From the NCBI GenBank assembly GCA_023228285.1, contig JALOBM010000033.1, positions 1-24,421 on the forward strand: DNA of 24,421 nucleotides, given 5' to 3'. The stretch is from Candidatus Cloacimonadota bacterium (lineage in GTDB: Bacteria > Cloacimonadota > Cloacimonadia > Cloacimonadales > Cloacimonadaceae). The notes below the pieces were generated by a model. That model was not told the DNA's origin. It saw nothing but the letters and a program-made list of their open reading frames with translations, and searched no databases. Below, piece after piece: positions 1 to 7,342 of this stretch (the first letter of the stretch is position 1; every line of letters begins with the position of its first letter). The position numbers and the translations under genes were made by a program.

Positions 1-169
1 TAAAAGGGTATCGCAAAGCTGGATAATGACATACGAACTATTTCTCGCTAGCGACACTCCATTTTCCAAGCACTTAGGTGTAGGAAAGATTAGTAACTTA
101 TTTTAACAGAGACAGATAGCATAGGTGGTATGAACTCCTGTACATTAATTGGGATAAATGGCAAAAGGT

Positions 170-230
170 AAGGATACTACTGCCGTGTCAAGCTTGGAGT
201 GGCAATCTCCGTATTCGGCACATTATCCTT
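170..230. repeat. Nested imperfect palindrome (candidate structured RNA or cruciform)
   Basis: Three nested pairs of inverted arms share one axis. AAGGATA (170-176) pairs with TATCCTT (224-230), TGCCG (181-185) pairs with CGGCA (216-220), and GGAG (196-199) pairs with CTCC (207-210). Small internal loops separate them, and the apical loop is seven bases (200-206). The pairs total 16 bp. No T-run follows on either strand, so it does not look like a simple intrinsic terminator. It sits 20 bp from the 68-bp repeat. Its function is unknown. Confidence 0.4.
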
Positions 231-250
231 CCCCTGAGACTGAAGGAGAT

Positions 251-318
251 TTGAAGCAGATATAAAGCCGGTATTATCCTGTCGTCACTCGATGATAACC
301 CGATAATATCAGGTTCAA
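251..318 (-). repeat. 68-bp palindromic repeat, copy 1
   Basis: This element begins TTGAAGCAGATAT (251-263) and ends ATATCAGGTTCAA (306-318), with a 42-bp interior. The two ends are inverted repeats of each other except for a central trinucleotide (GCA against AGG). Inside, TTATC (274-278 region) can pair with GATAA (294-298), so the whole unit is a long imperfect palindrome. Aligned as its reverse complement to the copy at 13438-13505, I count 55 matches in 68 positions with no gap. The flanking TCTATAC also matches. It is called minus only because it is inverted relative to copy 2. Confidence 0.7.
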
Positions 319-382
319 GTATAGATATCCAAGAGGGGAATGTAGCTGTAATATCCAGAAGGTCAATTGAACTCCAATCGCG

Positions 383-2371
383 TTATCCAAGCTTTAGAGT
401 TTCCAACAAGCGCTTAACGTGCCTTTCCCAACTGAATTCGTCCAGTCTTTTATATGCTTTTGCCTTCAGTTCATCCGCTAAAGTCGGGCTGAGTAGTATG
501 CTCTGCATTGCTGTACATATCTCCCTGGGACGTTTGGGATTGAAGGTAAGCACCGCGTTTTTCCCGATCTCTGGTAACGATGATGTATTTGAACATGCCA
601 CGGGAATTCCGGCGGCAAAAGCTTCCAATAAAGGAATGCCAAATCCTTCATACAAAGAGGGGAATACGTACAGAGAGGCATGTTTATACAATCCTGCCAG
701 ATCTGATCCGTTCACAAACCCACAGAAAATTACTCGGGCTTTGTCCGGCATCTTTTGCCAGTATCGTTTCACTTCTTCTCCCCCACTCCACATCGATCCG
801 CCCAACACCAAAGCATAATCTTTTCTAATACTCTCCGGTAGTTTCTCGTAGGCTTTCAACAAGTTCAGATGGTTCTTACCAGGATGCTCGATACGAGCGA
901 TATACAGGATATATTTCCCCTTGATCCCATATTTTTGGGTCAGCTCATCTTTAGATACCGGATTCTCCAGCTTTGCGGGATCATATCCATTGTAATTTAC
1001 ATGAATCCGGTTGCCGGGAATACCATAGAAGCGCCTCAGATCATACTTTGTACTCTCGCTGATGGCATATATTAGCGGGGCCTTATGTAGATAGTGGGGC
1101 ACGATGTGTTTGATGTAGAAGTTTCGCAACAAGTCGTATTTACTTCGAATATGAAACTGGGATAGATCGTGGAAAGTAAGGATGGTTTTGTGGTTATAAC
1201 GGCAAAATAGACGGCGGTTAGCAGCAGGAAGAAAGATCAGATCATAGCGTTTGAGGGATGGACTCCAGGGTAGGATGTAGAGGTGCCACAGCATTGATAT
1301 TATGGGTTTCTTGATCCATTCAGCAACCTCTATGAAGTGTAAATGCGGATCACGGAGGGGAAAGACCTCGATATCGGAAGGATGGATCAGCAGATAAACA
1401 TCATGTAGTTTTATCATCTGTTTTACAGTGGATACAATGTAATCGGAGATGCCTGATTTACCATTGTCGAAAGCAAGACAACTCACCAGAATTTTACGCT
1501 GGGTATTTACTTGTTTGTAAAAAGCACTGGTTCTACCTCGCCAGGCAAAATAGCGTTGCGTAAAGCGATAGATCTTTGCTTGAGGAATTAATCCGGCTTT
1601 CTTTTCCCTAAATAGAAAGATGATGTCTCTGCAAAACTCTGCAACTGCTGCAAGAAATACAGACCTGAAGAAGGATAGATCTGCAGGGTCATCCTTGTAT
1701 AGCTCCCTGTATATAAAGGCCTCGGCGATTCCTTCACCACGATAACGTTTTGCCGTCTGAGCCAGATTGTAATTGTGGGAATGCTCTACAATAGCTGTTT
1801 CCACATATCCAATACTAAAGCCCAAGTGCTTCATGCGCCACGACCACTCAATATCTTCGGAGTAATGTAAATCCTCATTCAAGGGATATTGACGAATGAT
1901 GTCTGCTCTCACTGCGGCACTAGCAAAAGAGAAAAAATGACGCCATTTTGAAGCTATTTTGCCATTCCCAAAGGCTCGTTGATAATCTTTTTTAACGATA
2001 GAGATAGCATCTGGACGAGGAATCTGATTTGCATATACAGCTACAAGCTCTGGATTTGTTTCCAAGGGAGCTACTATCTCGGCCAACCAGTCTTCGTTTT
2101 GAGGGATAGCGTCACCATTATTGAAAACAATATACTCGCCTTTGGCATGCATGATGGCATCATTCAACACTTTTCCCGGTAAATATTCATGAGCTGAGAT
2201 ACGGTACAATGTGGTTGCTCCGCAATTTTGCAGGAACTCCCAGCTTCCATCGGTGGATCCGGAATCCACGCAGATCAGTTCGTAATCACGGCGGCGTTGC
2301 TTGCTGATCATCTCAAGAGTGGCTTCCAACATGGGCATTTCATTCTTAACGCGTATAATGATGCTAATCAT
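383..2371 (-). CDS. Two-domain glycosyltransferase (GT2 fused to GT4)
   Basis: This 662-residue cytosolic or membrane-associated sugar transferase probably acts in building a surface polysaccharide or glycolipid. Residues 1 to about 235 are a GT-A, family 2 domain. It shows the N-terminal strand ISIIIRVKNE, a VDSGSTDG nucleotide-binding motif, NNGDAIP at the metal site, and YSEDIEWSWRMKHLG as the acceptor or base region. From about residue 290 to the end is a GT-B, family 4 domain. There YILYIARIEHPGKNHLN begins the donor half, and EGFGIPLLE supplies the EX7E signature. Both catalytic domains look complete, so the fusion may add two successive sugars. The start codon overlaps the receiver gene's stop (ATGA), which suggests translational coupling. 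Sugar donor and acceptor cannot be read from sequence. It is the last gene of the leftward run. Confidence 0.88.
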   Translation of the reverse strand: MISIIIRVKNEMPMLEATLEMISKQRRRDYELICVDSGSTDGSWEFLQNCGATTLYRISAHEYLPGKVLNDAIMHAKGEYIVFNNGDAIPQNEDWLAEIVAPLETNPELVAVYANQIPRPDAISIVKKDYQRAFGNGKIASKWRHFFSFASAAVRADIIRQYPLNEDLHYSEDIEWSWRMKHLGFSIGYVETAIVEHSHNYNLAQTAKRYRGEGIAEAFIYRELYKDDPADLSFFRSVFLAAVAEFCRDIIFLFREKKAGLIPQAKIYRFTQRYFAWRGRTSAFYKQVNTQRKILVSCLAFDNGKSGISDYIVSTVKQMIKLHDVYLLIHPSDIEVFPLRDPHLHFIEVAEWIKKPIISMLWHLYILPWSPSLKRYDLIFLPAANRRLFCRYNHKTILTFHDLSQFHIRSKYDLLRNFYIKHIVPHYLHKAPLIYAISESTKYDLRRFYGIPGNRIHVNYNGYDPAKLENPVSKDELTQKYGIKGKYILYIARIEHPGKNHLNLLKAYEKLPESIRKDYALVLGGSMWSGGEEVKRYWQKMPDKARVIFCGFVNGSDLAGLYKHASLYVFPSLYEGFGIPLLEAFAAGIPVACSNTSSLPEIGKNAVLTFNPKRPREICTAMQSILLSPTLADELKAKAYKRLDEFSWERHVKRLLETLKLG

Positions 2372-2832
2372 ATATTGATCTCCACTTTTGTTTCATTCAA
2401 GTATCCATATCTTCTACGCTCAAAGCAATTGCTGATGGACATTATTATCTTTACTCGGCGTCCGTTATGCTTCTGCCCGTATCGAGATACCGGCTTTTTG
2501 ATGTAGTCCGCCGAACCAGCTTCAAAGCCTTTGTTGACTGATTCATCATCCTGACTGGCCGTTACTAGTATAACCGGGAGATCAGGATTGGAATCACGAA
2601 GCTGTTTACAGGTCTCATAACCATCCAGTCCTCTACCCAGATTCACGTCCAACAATACCAGTTCATAAACGTTCTTACGAACCTTTTGTAAAGCTTCTTC
2701 TCCGCTATAGCATGAATCTGTGAGATATTTATCCCGCTTCAGTATGCTGGTTATGATGTTGATCACTACATCATCATCCACTATCAGCACTCTGGCATCA
2801 TCAACCATGTTGATTTTGGCTTTACCTTTCAT
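2368..2832 (-). CDS. Single-domain response regulator (REC protein)
   Basis: This 154-residue receiver domain has no recognisable output domain. The fold markers are all present: the acidic pocket in VLIVDDD, the phospho-acceptor Asp in LVLLDVNLG, the switch Thr in ILVTAS, and the conserved Lys in YIKKPV. After about residue 115 the tail (to EINI) is basic and does not resemble a DNA-binding or enzymatic domain. I looked for a frameshifted continuation in the other two frames, and both hit stops quickly. It probably works as a CheY/Spo0F-like phospho-relay or as a partner of a kinase encoded elsewhere. It lies between folA and the glycosyltransferase and overlaps the latter by 4 nt. There is no clear ribosome-binding site at the ATG, and Met9 is an alternative start. 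Confidence 0.8.
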   Translation of the reverse strand: MKGKAKINMVDDARVLIVDDDVVINIITSILKRDKYLTDSCYSGEEALQKVRKNVYELVLLDVNLGRGLDGYETCKQLRDSNPDLPVILVTASQDDESVNKGFEAGSADYIKKPVSRYGQKHNGRRVKIIMSISNCFERRRYGYLNETKVEINI

Positions 2833-2841
2833 AACTGCTAT

Positions 2842-3318
2842 CTATCTGCTCTTCCGGTTGTATATACAGAAGCTCAGTTCATAACCGCTTACACTCTTCA
2901 GTTCTTTTACTACTTGCTTATCCCACTGTTCAGGGTAAAAATCCGGAAATTTGCTATCTCCTGCTATCCAGGCGTGGATATGTGTGATATATAATGTGTT
3001 TACCAAGGGCAATGCCTGAGCAAAGATACTGGCACCACCAATGATAAAAGCATCAGGATATGACATCAGGGCATCATCCAGTGAATGTAGGACGGTTGCG
3101 TTTTCTGCACTGAAATCAGGATCACGGCTTAAAACAATGTTTTCTCTGTTCACCAGAGTGCCGCCCATCGAAAGCAGAGTGTTTTTACCCATAATGACTG
3201 GTCCCCCCAGGGTATGCTGCTTAAACCACGCAAGATCTTCGGGGATATACCACGGCATCTTGTTATCCCTACCTATCACTCGGTCTTCAGCCATTGCCAC
3301 GATGATCTTCGGGTTCAA
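2842..3318 (-). CDS. folA: Dihydrofolate reductase
   Basis: The enzyme reduces dihydrofolate to tetrahydrofolate with NADPH, feeding thymidylate, purine and Met metabolism in the cytosol. Its 158 residues are a normal length. Visible landmarks are IIVAMAEDRVIGRDNKMPW at the N-terminus and PEDLAWFK, where Asp28 aligns with the catalytic Asp27 of E. coli. Others are the GGPVIMGKNT NADPH loop, FIIGGASIFAQALP, and the C-terminal TLYITHIHAWIAGDSKFPDF. The start is TTG at 3316-3318, overlapping the stop of the upstream ATPase gene as TTGA. The N-terminal strand leaves no room for a later start. A GGTGGGTAGG stretch just upstream can act as the ribosome-binding site. Its place in an MCE-transporter operon is probably positional rather than functional. 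Confidence 0.95.
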   Translation of the reverse strand: MNPKIIVAMAEDRVIGRDNKMPWYIPEDLAWFKQHTLGGPVIMGKNTLLSMGGTLVNRENIVLSRDPDFSAENATVLHSLDDALMSYPDAFIIGGASIFAQALPLVNTLYITHIHAWIAGDSKFPDFYPEQWDKQVVKELKSVSGYELSFCIYNRKSR

Positions 3319-4076
3319 AACCTACCCACCTCGAAGAAATGGTCAATCTGAGGGATACCTGATCGCTTGGCCTCTTCCAGCCTACCGCTAAAGAGCATTT
3401 TCCCCGCATCAAGAAAAATGATCTTGTCGGCAATACGGTGAATAGAAGCCAACTCGTGAGTAACGATTACTATGGTCATCTTTAGCTGATTCTTCAAATT
3501 CAATATTAAAGCGTCCAAAGACTCTGAAGTAACCGGATCCAATCCGGCAGAGGGTTCATCACAAAATAGAATCTGAGGATCAAGAGCCAAAGCTCTGGCT
3601 AACGAGGCTCGTTTCTTCATACCTCCTGAAAGCTCTGAGGGAAGCATGTATATAGCGTGACCCAATCCTACCAAATCCAGCTTTACTCGGATGATTCTAT
3701 CAATCACTTTACGAGAAAGATCGGTATGCATTTCCAGGGGAATAGAGATGTTCTCGTACACAGAAATGGAATTGAGCAAAGCACCATTCTGAAAAAGCAT
3801 CCCTGTGCGTTTTAGAACGTCATAAAACTCCTTCTCCCCCATGTTCAGGATTTCTTCTCCCCAAAAGCTTACGCTTCCCGCAGCTGGTTCATACAGCCTG
3901 AGCATGTTTTTGAGCAGCGTTGTTTTACCACAACCACTACCTCCTAATATCACGGTAATCTCCCCGGGAAGGATATCTACGCTAATACCGTCAAGAATGG
4001 TGGTTTCTCCGTATTTAGCTACTAAATCCCGAATGCGGATTACAGGCTCTGGTGTGATAATTCCCTCCCTCATCAT
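3315..4076 (-). CDS. mlaF: MlaF/Ttg2A-type lipid transporter ATPase
   Basis: This 253-residue ABC ATPase powers the MCE lipid transporter from the cytosolic face of the inner membrane. It has a Walker A motif GGSGCGKT (45-52) and a Q-loop in MLFQNGALLNSISVYENI. The latter is the MlaF-type wording, followed by the aliphatic SIPLE. The ABC signature LSGG (149-152), Walker B FCDEPSAGLD (Asp173, Glu174) and switch His207 (VTHELAS) are all present. All catalytic residues are intact. It overlaps the STAS-MlaE permease gene by 4 nt upstream and folA by 4 nt downstream. Family knowledge says such ATPases bind the MlaE dimer and, in E. coli, the STAS protein MlaB. Here the STAS domain is fused to the permease instead. 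Confidence 0.93.
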   Translation of the reverse strand: MMREGIITPEPVIRIRDLVAKYGETTILDGISVDILPGEITVILGGSGCGKTTLLKNMLRLYEPAAGSVSFWGEEILNMGEKEFYDVLKRTGMLFQNGALLNSISVYENISIPLEMHTDLSRKVIDRIIRVKLDLVGLGHAIYMLPSELSGGMKKRASLARALALDPQILFCDEPSAGLDPVTSESLDALILNLKNQLKMTIVIVTHELASIHRIADKIIFLDAGKMLFSGRLEEAKRSGIPQIDHFFEVGRF

Positions 4077-5161
4077 AGGTACAGCAAACTGAATATGGCA
4101 TCAAACAGGATTACAGCAAAGATTGAACTTACCACTGATGCTGTGGTGGCTTGGCCCACGCCTTCGGCTCCGCCTCTTACCTGAAATCCGTAGAATGATC
4201 CGATTATTACTATCACCCAAGCGAACCAGATGCTTTTCCCAAAGCTCACAATAACATCTTTGATGGTAAGTATCTCTAATGAGCGGTTTACGAATGTTTC
4301 AATGGATGTATCCAGCAGCGTAACCGCAATACCAGCACCTGCCAACTCCGCAACCAAAATGCTGAACATCACCAAGATCGGCATTACTATAGTAATAGCA
4401 TGAAACTTCGGCACCACCACAAAACGTATGGGATGTAATGCCATCATACGCAGAGCATCCAACTCTTCTGTAACCTGCATGGTGGCGATCTCTGACGCAA
4501 TGGCACTGCCACTGCGTCCAGCTACAATGATCGAGGTAATCAGAGGCCCCATCTCCCTTACCATGGTGATGGCCAAAAGATCGGCCAAAAACACTCCTAC
4601 TCCAAAATCCCTCAATTGAACACCGGATTGCAGGGATAGGATAAAACCAATGATAAAAGACAGTAGCGCTACTATTGGCAGGGCTTGTGAACCCAAGAGT
4701 ACTGCCTGTTGAATTGTGGAGCCTTTGCGTTGGCCCTTACGGTTGAAGAGACCTGTTGCACTGTAATAGAATATCTCTGAGGCCAACGTGAGCGCTTCAA
4801 CCAGGGAATGGTATGAATTGATGGCATCATCACCTATTTTCTCAAAGAATCCCATCGGCCGATCTGGAGCTACAGCAGCTAGTTTGATAGTGCTGAAGGT
4901 ATTGATGAGAGCTTGCACTTCAGGACGCGCTCCTTTGAAGAGCAAGATGCCGCTCTGTTCTCCATAGTGCAGATGTAATTCATCCAGGAATGACACTCCG
5001 GCGCTATCGATTGAGAGGATTCCTGCCAAGTCGATCATGGTAATCTTGTCCGGAGAATTATCCTTCAGGAATCTCGCCAGTTCCTTCTCCGCCTCGGGAA
5101 CTGTAAACTTTGTAAAATCCCCTTCCAGGATCAGTACATTGTTGGACAAATTTAGATACAT
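4073..5161 (-). CDS. mlaE: MlaE-type permease with N-terminal STAS domain
   Basis: This is the inner-membrane permease of the MCE lipid transporter, 362 residues. Residues 1 to about 95 form a STAS domain (strand VLILEGDF, then LAGILSIDSAGVSFLDEL with the DSAG phosphosite-like motif). This replaces the free-standing MlaB of enterobacteria. From about residue 145 on, several hydrophobic segments make up the MlaE domain. It includes the family hallmark AGRSGSAIASEIATMQVTEELDAL with MMALHP after it, the loop that couples to the ATPase. The last residues (FDAIFSLLYL) end in a membrane helix. The start ATG shares one base with the lipoprotein gene's TGA stop (TGATG), indicating coupling. STAS-MlaE fusions occur in several diderm phyla, so the domain order is known but not universal. 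Confidence 0.93.
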   Translation of the reverse strand: MYLNLSNNVLILEGDFTKFTVPEAEKELARFLKDNSPDKITMIDLAGILSIDSAGVSFLDELHLHYGEQSGILLFKGARPEVQALINTFSTIKLAAVAPDRPMGFFEKIGDDAINSYHSLVEALTLASEIFYYSATGLFNRKGQRKGSTIQQAVLLGSQALPIVALLSFIIGFILSLQSGVQLRDFGVGVFLADLLAITMVREMGPLITSIIVAGRSGSAIASEIATMQVTEELDALRMMALHPIRFVVVPKFHAITIVMPILVMFSILVAELAGAGIAVTLLDTSIETFVNRSLEILTIKDVIVSFGKSIWFAWVIVIIGSFYGFQVRGGAEGVGQATTASVVSSIFAVILFDAIFSLLYL

Positions 5162-7341
5162 CAGTAGAATAGACTCATTCTCAGGTATGATGTATAATTA
5201 TACACCCACCATGGTTTTACGCTTTCATCATACTCCAGTTTCAACTTGAATTCCAGAGATACATTACGATACAATCTTAGGTTGATTTGATTCTCGTTTT
5301 CAATGCGGGGCATTACTCCGGATTCCTCAATCGGGAATAGCGCATCAACACTGGAATTCAGGGAAAAGAACGACAGGAAATTCACTAAAGAGAAGATAAC
5401 TGTGGTTTCGATCCCTCTATTATAATTATCGGGAGCTTCACGGTAAACATCATACAGAACGCCGCCTTCATCCACTGTCTTTTCAAAGCTGAAAGACAGG
5501 TTGTTCAAATCCTGCTGCCAACCGTAACCTCCCCGCAGACTAAGTGAGCTTTTTGGACTGAAGTTGAGCCGATATGTGAGGCCACCGCCTTCCTTTAGTT
5601 TCAATGGATAGAGAGATATCTTGGAGCGGATTTCTTCCTGATCTCTTAGCCGTTCTATCTCAATACCGGATTTATCGTACTTTACATAATTCTTCTTGTT
5701 CGGGAATTGTGTGTACTCATCCCAAAAATGAGTATTCAAATCTCCACGGATATAGAATGCAAAGTTGCTCAATAGCTCGCGCTGTTTACCCCAAGGGTAG
5801 ATAAGAAATACATTCTTCAATGAATATGTATCGGGATTGATCCTAAAATCCGCATCCTTGGCGAAATTAGCTCCGATATCGTAGATACTACGCATATTCA
5901 GATGGAAGGGACGGAAGTCGTGATCGATGGTGTTGTCCAAAGTACCAAACAAGCTTAATGCATAAGCCGGATCATCTTTGTCTATGGTGTTGTCTGCCGA
6001 TAGATTCACATTAGCATGAATTATCCCATTGTGAAACCTGACTGAGCCCACTCCAAGATCATCTGAGAGCACACCAGCACCCACCATAATGTTCCCGCTG
6101 GAGCTACTCGGATCCACCACAATGGTTAAGATGTGACTATCTCCTTTTCTCAAGCTTACTGTAGTAAAGTCTTTCAAATCACTCCAGGAGTACCCCCCCA
6201 AGGTAACCATGTAGTTACCGGGAGGCAGAATCCACAGATTCTCCTCAATTCCATGCTGATCATCACTCAGCGAAAAGTCTGTACCCACTTTTGTATATCC
6301 GTAATCATCCTCATTTTGGATCCAAATGTCATAGATCAACCGAACCTTGTTTTGGGATTGATCCAACATTCTCACCTTCAGCTCACACCAATTTCGCTCC
6401 ACAACAGTTCTTTGCTGAGGATATACGTTCACTGTCATACGTATGTCATCGTTATAACCGGTGATCACTCGATATTTCCCTGGCAGCAAATTCAAGGGAG
6501 CATTGAACACTCCAACGTGCTCAGAAATAATGGTGTTCAGATCGTCGAGTCCTTCTACTCTGTAGAGCATTTCGTTGCTTATTGGAGCTTTTGTGCTTAA
6601 ATACAATTCTCCAAATACTTTATTTTCATCCTGTTGTTCGATTTGCTGATATATATACTGTTCCGGTGCAGTAAGAGGATCCCGATAATCGATCCCAGTC
6701 TGGCGTACCGGTCTTCCGGCAAAATGCATGATACATAAGGCGGCAAAGGTGTTTGTCTCCTCCATGATCAGGTTGTTAAACACCTGAACCAAATACACCA
6801 CAGACTCGTCCGCAAGAGGATAATAACGATCATTGCGATGAGTAAGAACCACGTTCTCTGAAGTACTATCGCGCAACACAAACTCGATTCTCAGATGAGC
6901 ACGAGGGTCTTTGCCTTCCAGCTTCTCAATGTTCAGTACATTGGTTTCCAGGTAGTAATTCGGATCAAACTCTCCTGTTTCCCTGCTGACGTTGGAGAAG
7001 ATATTATAAGTTCTCAACCGCTGTGTGATGATGTTGGGAATGGCGTCCGACAAGCGATTTGCCCAGAGGTCATTACTCATAAAGCGAACTCTGTAGAAAT
7101 TCTCTTTGGCGACTATTTGATTGCGGTTGTATGTCCTGTTTATTCTGCTGTTCATCACTTGCAGAGATTTCCCGCTGGATACATCCTGCCTCAATTCCTG
7201 CCTTTCTGTACTGGATTGATAATCGAGGACATAGTAATTTGTGATCACTTTATCCACTTTGCCGAAGCAACCGCCTAGCAACAGAGTCAACAACATAGCA
7301 GCGGAAAACAAAAAGTGTTTAATAATTCTTGTTACTCTCAT
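5161..7341 (-). CDS. Lipoprotein with PqiC-like domain, Ig-like domains and C-terminal beta-barrel
   Basis: This 726-residue protein is probably the outer-membrane component of the MCE transporter. Residues 1-25 are a lipoprotein signal peptide with lipobox LLGGC (Cys25). The following residue is Phe, so nothing retains it in the inner membrane under the E. coli +2 rule. Residues of about 30-207 resemble the ABC-transport auxiliary/PqiC family (ITNYYVLDY, RVRFMSNDLWANRLSDAI, a YYLETNVLNIEKLEG strand). About 245-310 and 318-410 look like two small beta-sandwiches, each with a turn LLPGKYRV or LPPGNYMVTLGGY. About 415-726 is rich in alternating amphipathic strands (GGLTYRLNFSPKSSLSLRGGYG; NQINLRLYRNVSLEFKLKLEY). 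It ends RMSLFY with a terminal aromatic residue, as outer-membrane barrels do. Barrel strand count is not determinable by eye. The gene sits 1 nt after the MCE gene and overlaps mlaE by 1 nt. Confidence 0.75.
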   Translation of the reverse strand: MRVTRIIKHFLFSAAMLLTLLLGGCFGKVDKVITNYYVLDYQSSTERQELRQDVSSGKSLQVMNSRINRTYNRNQIVAKENFYRVRFMSNDLWANRLSDAIPNIITQRLRTYNIFSNVSRETGEFDPNYYLETNVLNIEKLEGKDPRAHLRIEFVLRDSTSENVVLTHRNDRYYPLADESVVYLVQVFNNLIMEETNTFAALCIMHFAGRPVRQTGIDYRDPLTAPEQYIYQQIEQQDENKVFGELYLSTKAPISNEMLYRVEGLDDLNTIISEHVGVFNAPLNLLPGKYRVITGYNDDIRMTVNVYPQQRTVVERNWCELKVRMLDQSQNKVRLIYDIWIQNEDDYGYTKVGTDFSLSDDQHGIEENLWILPPGNYMVTLGGYSWSDLKDFTTVSLRKGDSHILTIVVDPSSSSGNIMVGAGVLSDDLGVGSVRFHNGIIHANVNLSADNTIDKDDPAYALSLFGTLDNTIDHDFRPFHLNMRSIYDIGANFAKDADFRINPDTYSLKNVFLIYPWGKQRELLSNFAFYIRGDLNTHFWDEYTQFPNKKNYVKYDKSGIEIERLRDQEEIRSKISLYPLKLKEGGGLTYRLNFSPKSSLSLRGGYGWQQDLNNLSFSFEKTVDEGGVLYDVYREAPDNYNRGIETTVIFSLVNFLSFFSLNSSVDALFPIEESGVMPRIENENQINLRLYRNVSLEFKLKLEYDESVKPWWVYNYTSYLRMSLFY

Positions 7342-7342
7342 A

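Larger units (their letters stand above)
1..382. other. Intergenic region downstream of the glycosyltransferase gene
   Basis: I find no convincing coding region in these 382 bases on either strand. The region lies beyond the 3' end of the leftward ten-gene run, whose last stop codon is at 383-385. No hairpin followed by a T-run is visible for that operon. The stretch holds two structured elements described separately: a nested imperfect palindrome at 170-230 and a 68-bp palindromic repeat at 251-318. The first 160 bases show nothing I can interpret. They may be the far end of a gene or control region outside the window. Confidence 0.6.

Noticed and set aside
251..318. The 68-bp repeat as an integron attC site
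   Set aside because: The ends do not fit the GTTRRRY and RYYYAAC core boxes, and there is no integrase or cassette array nearby.
2368..2500. Frameshift in the tail of the lone receiver gene
   Set aside because: The tail after KKPV is unfamiliar, but both other frames meet stop codons within a short distance and give no better continuation. The stop also couples neatly to the next start.
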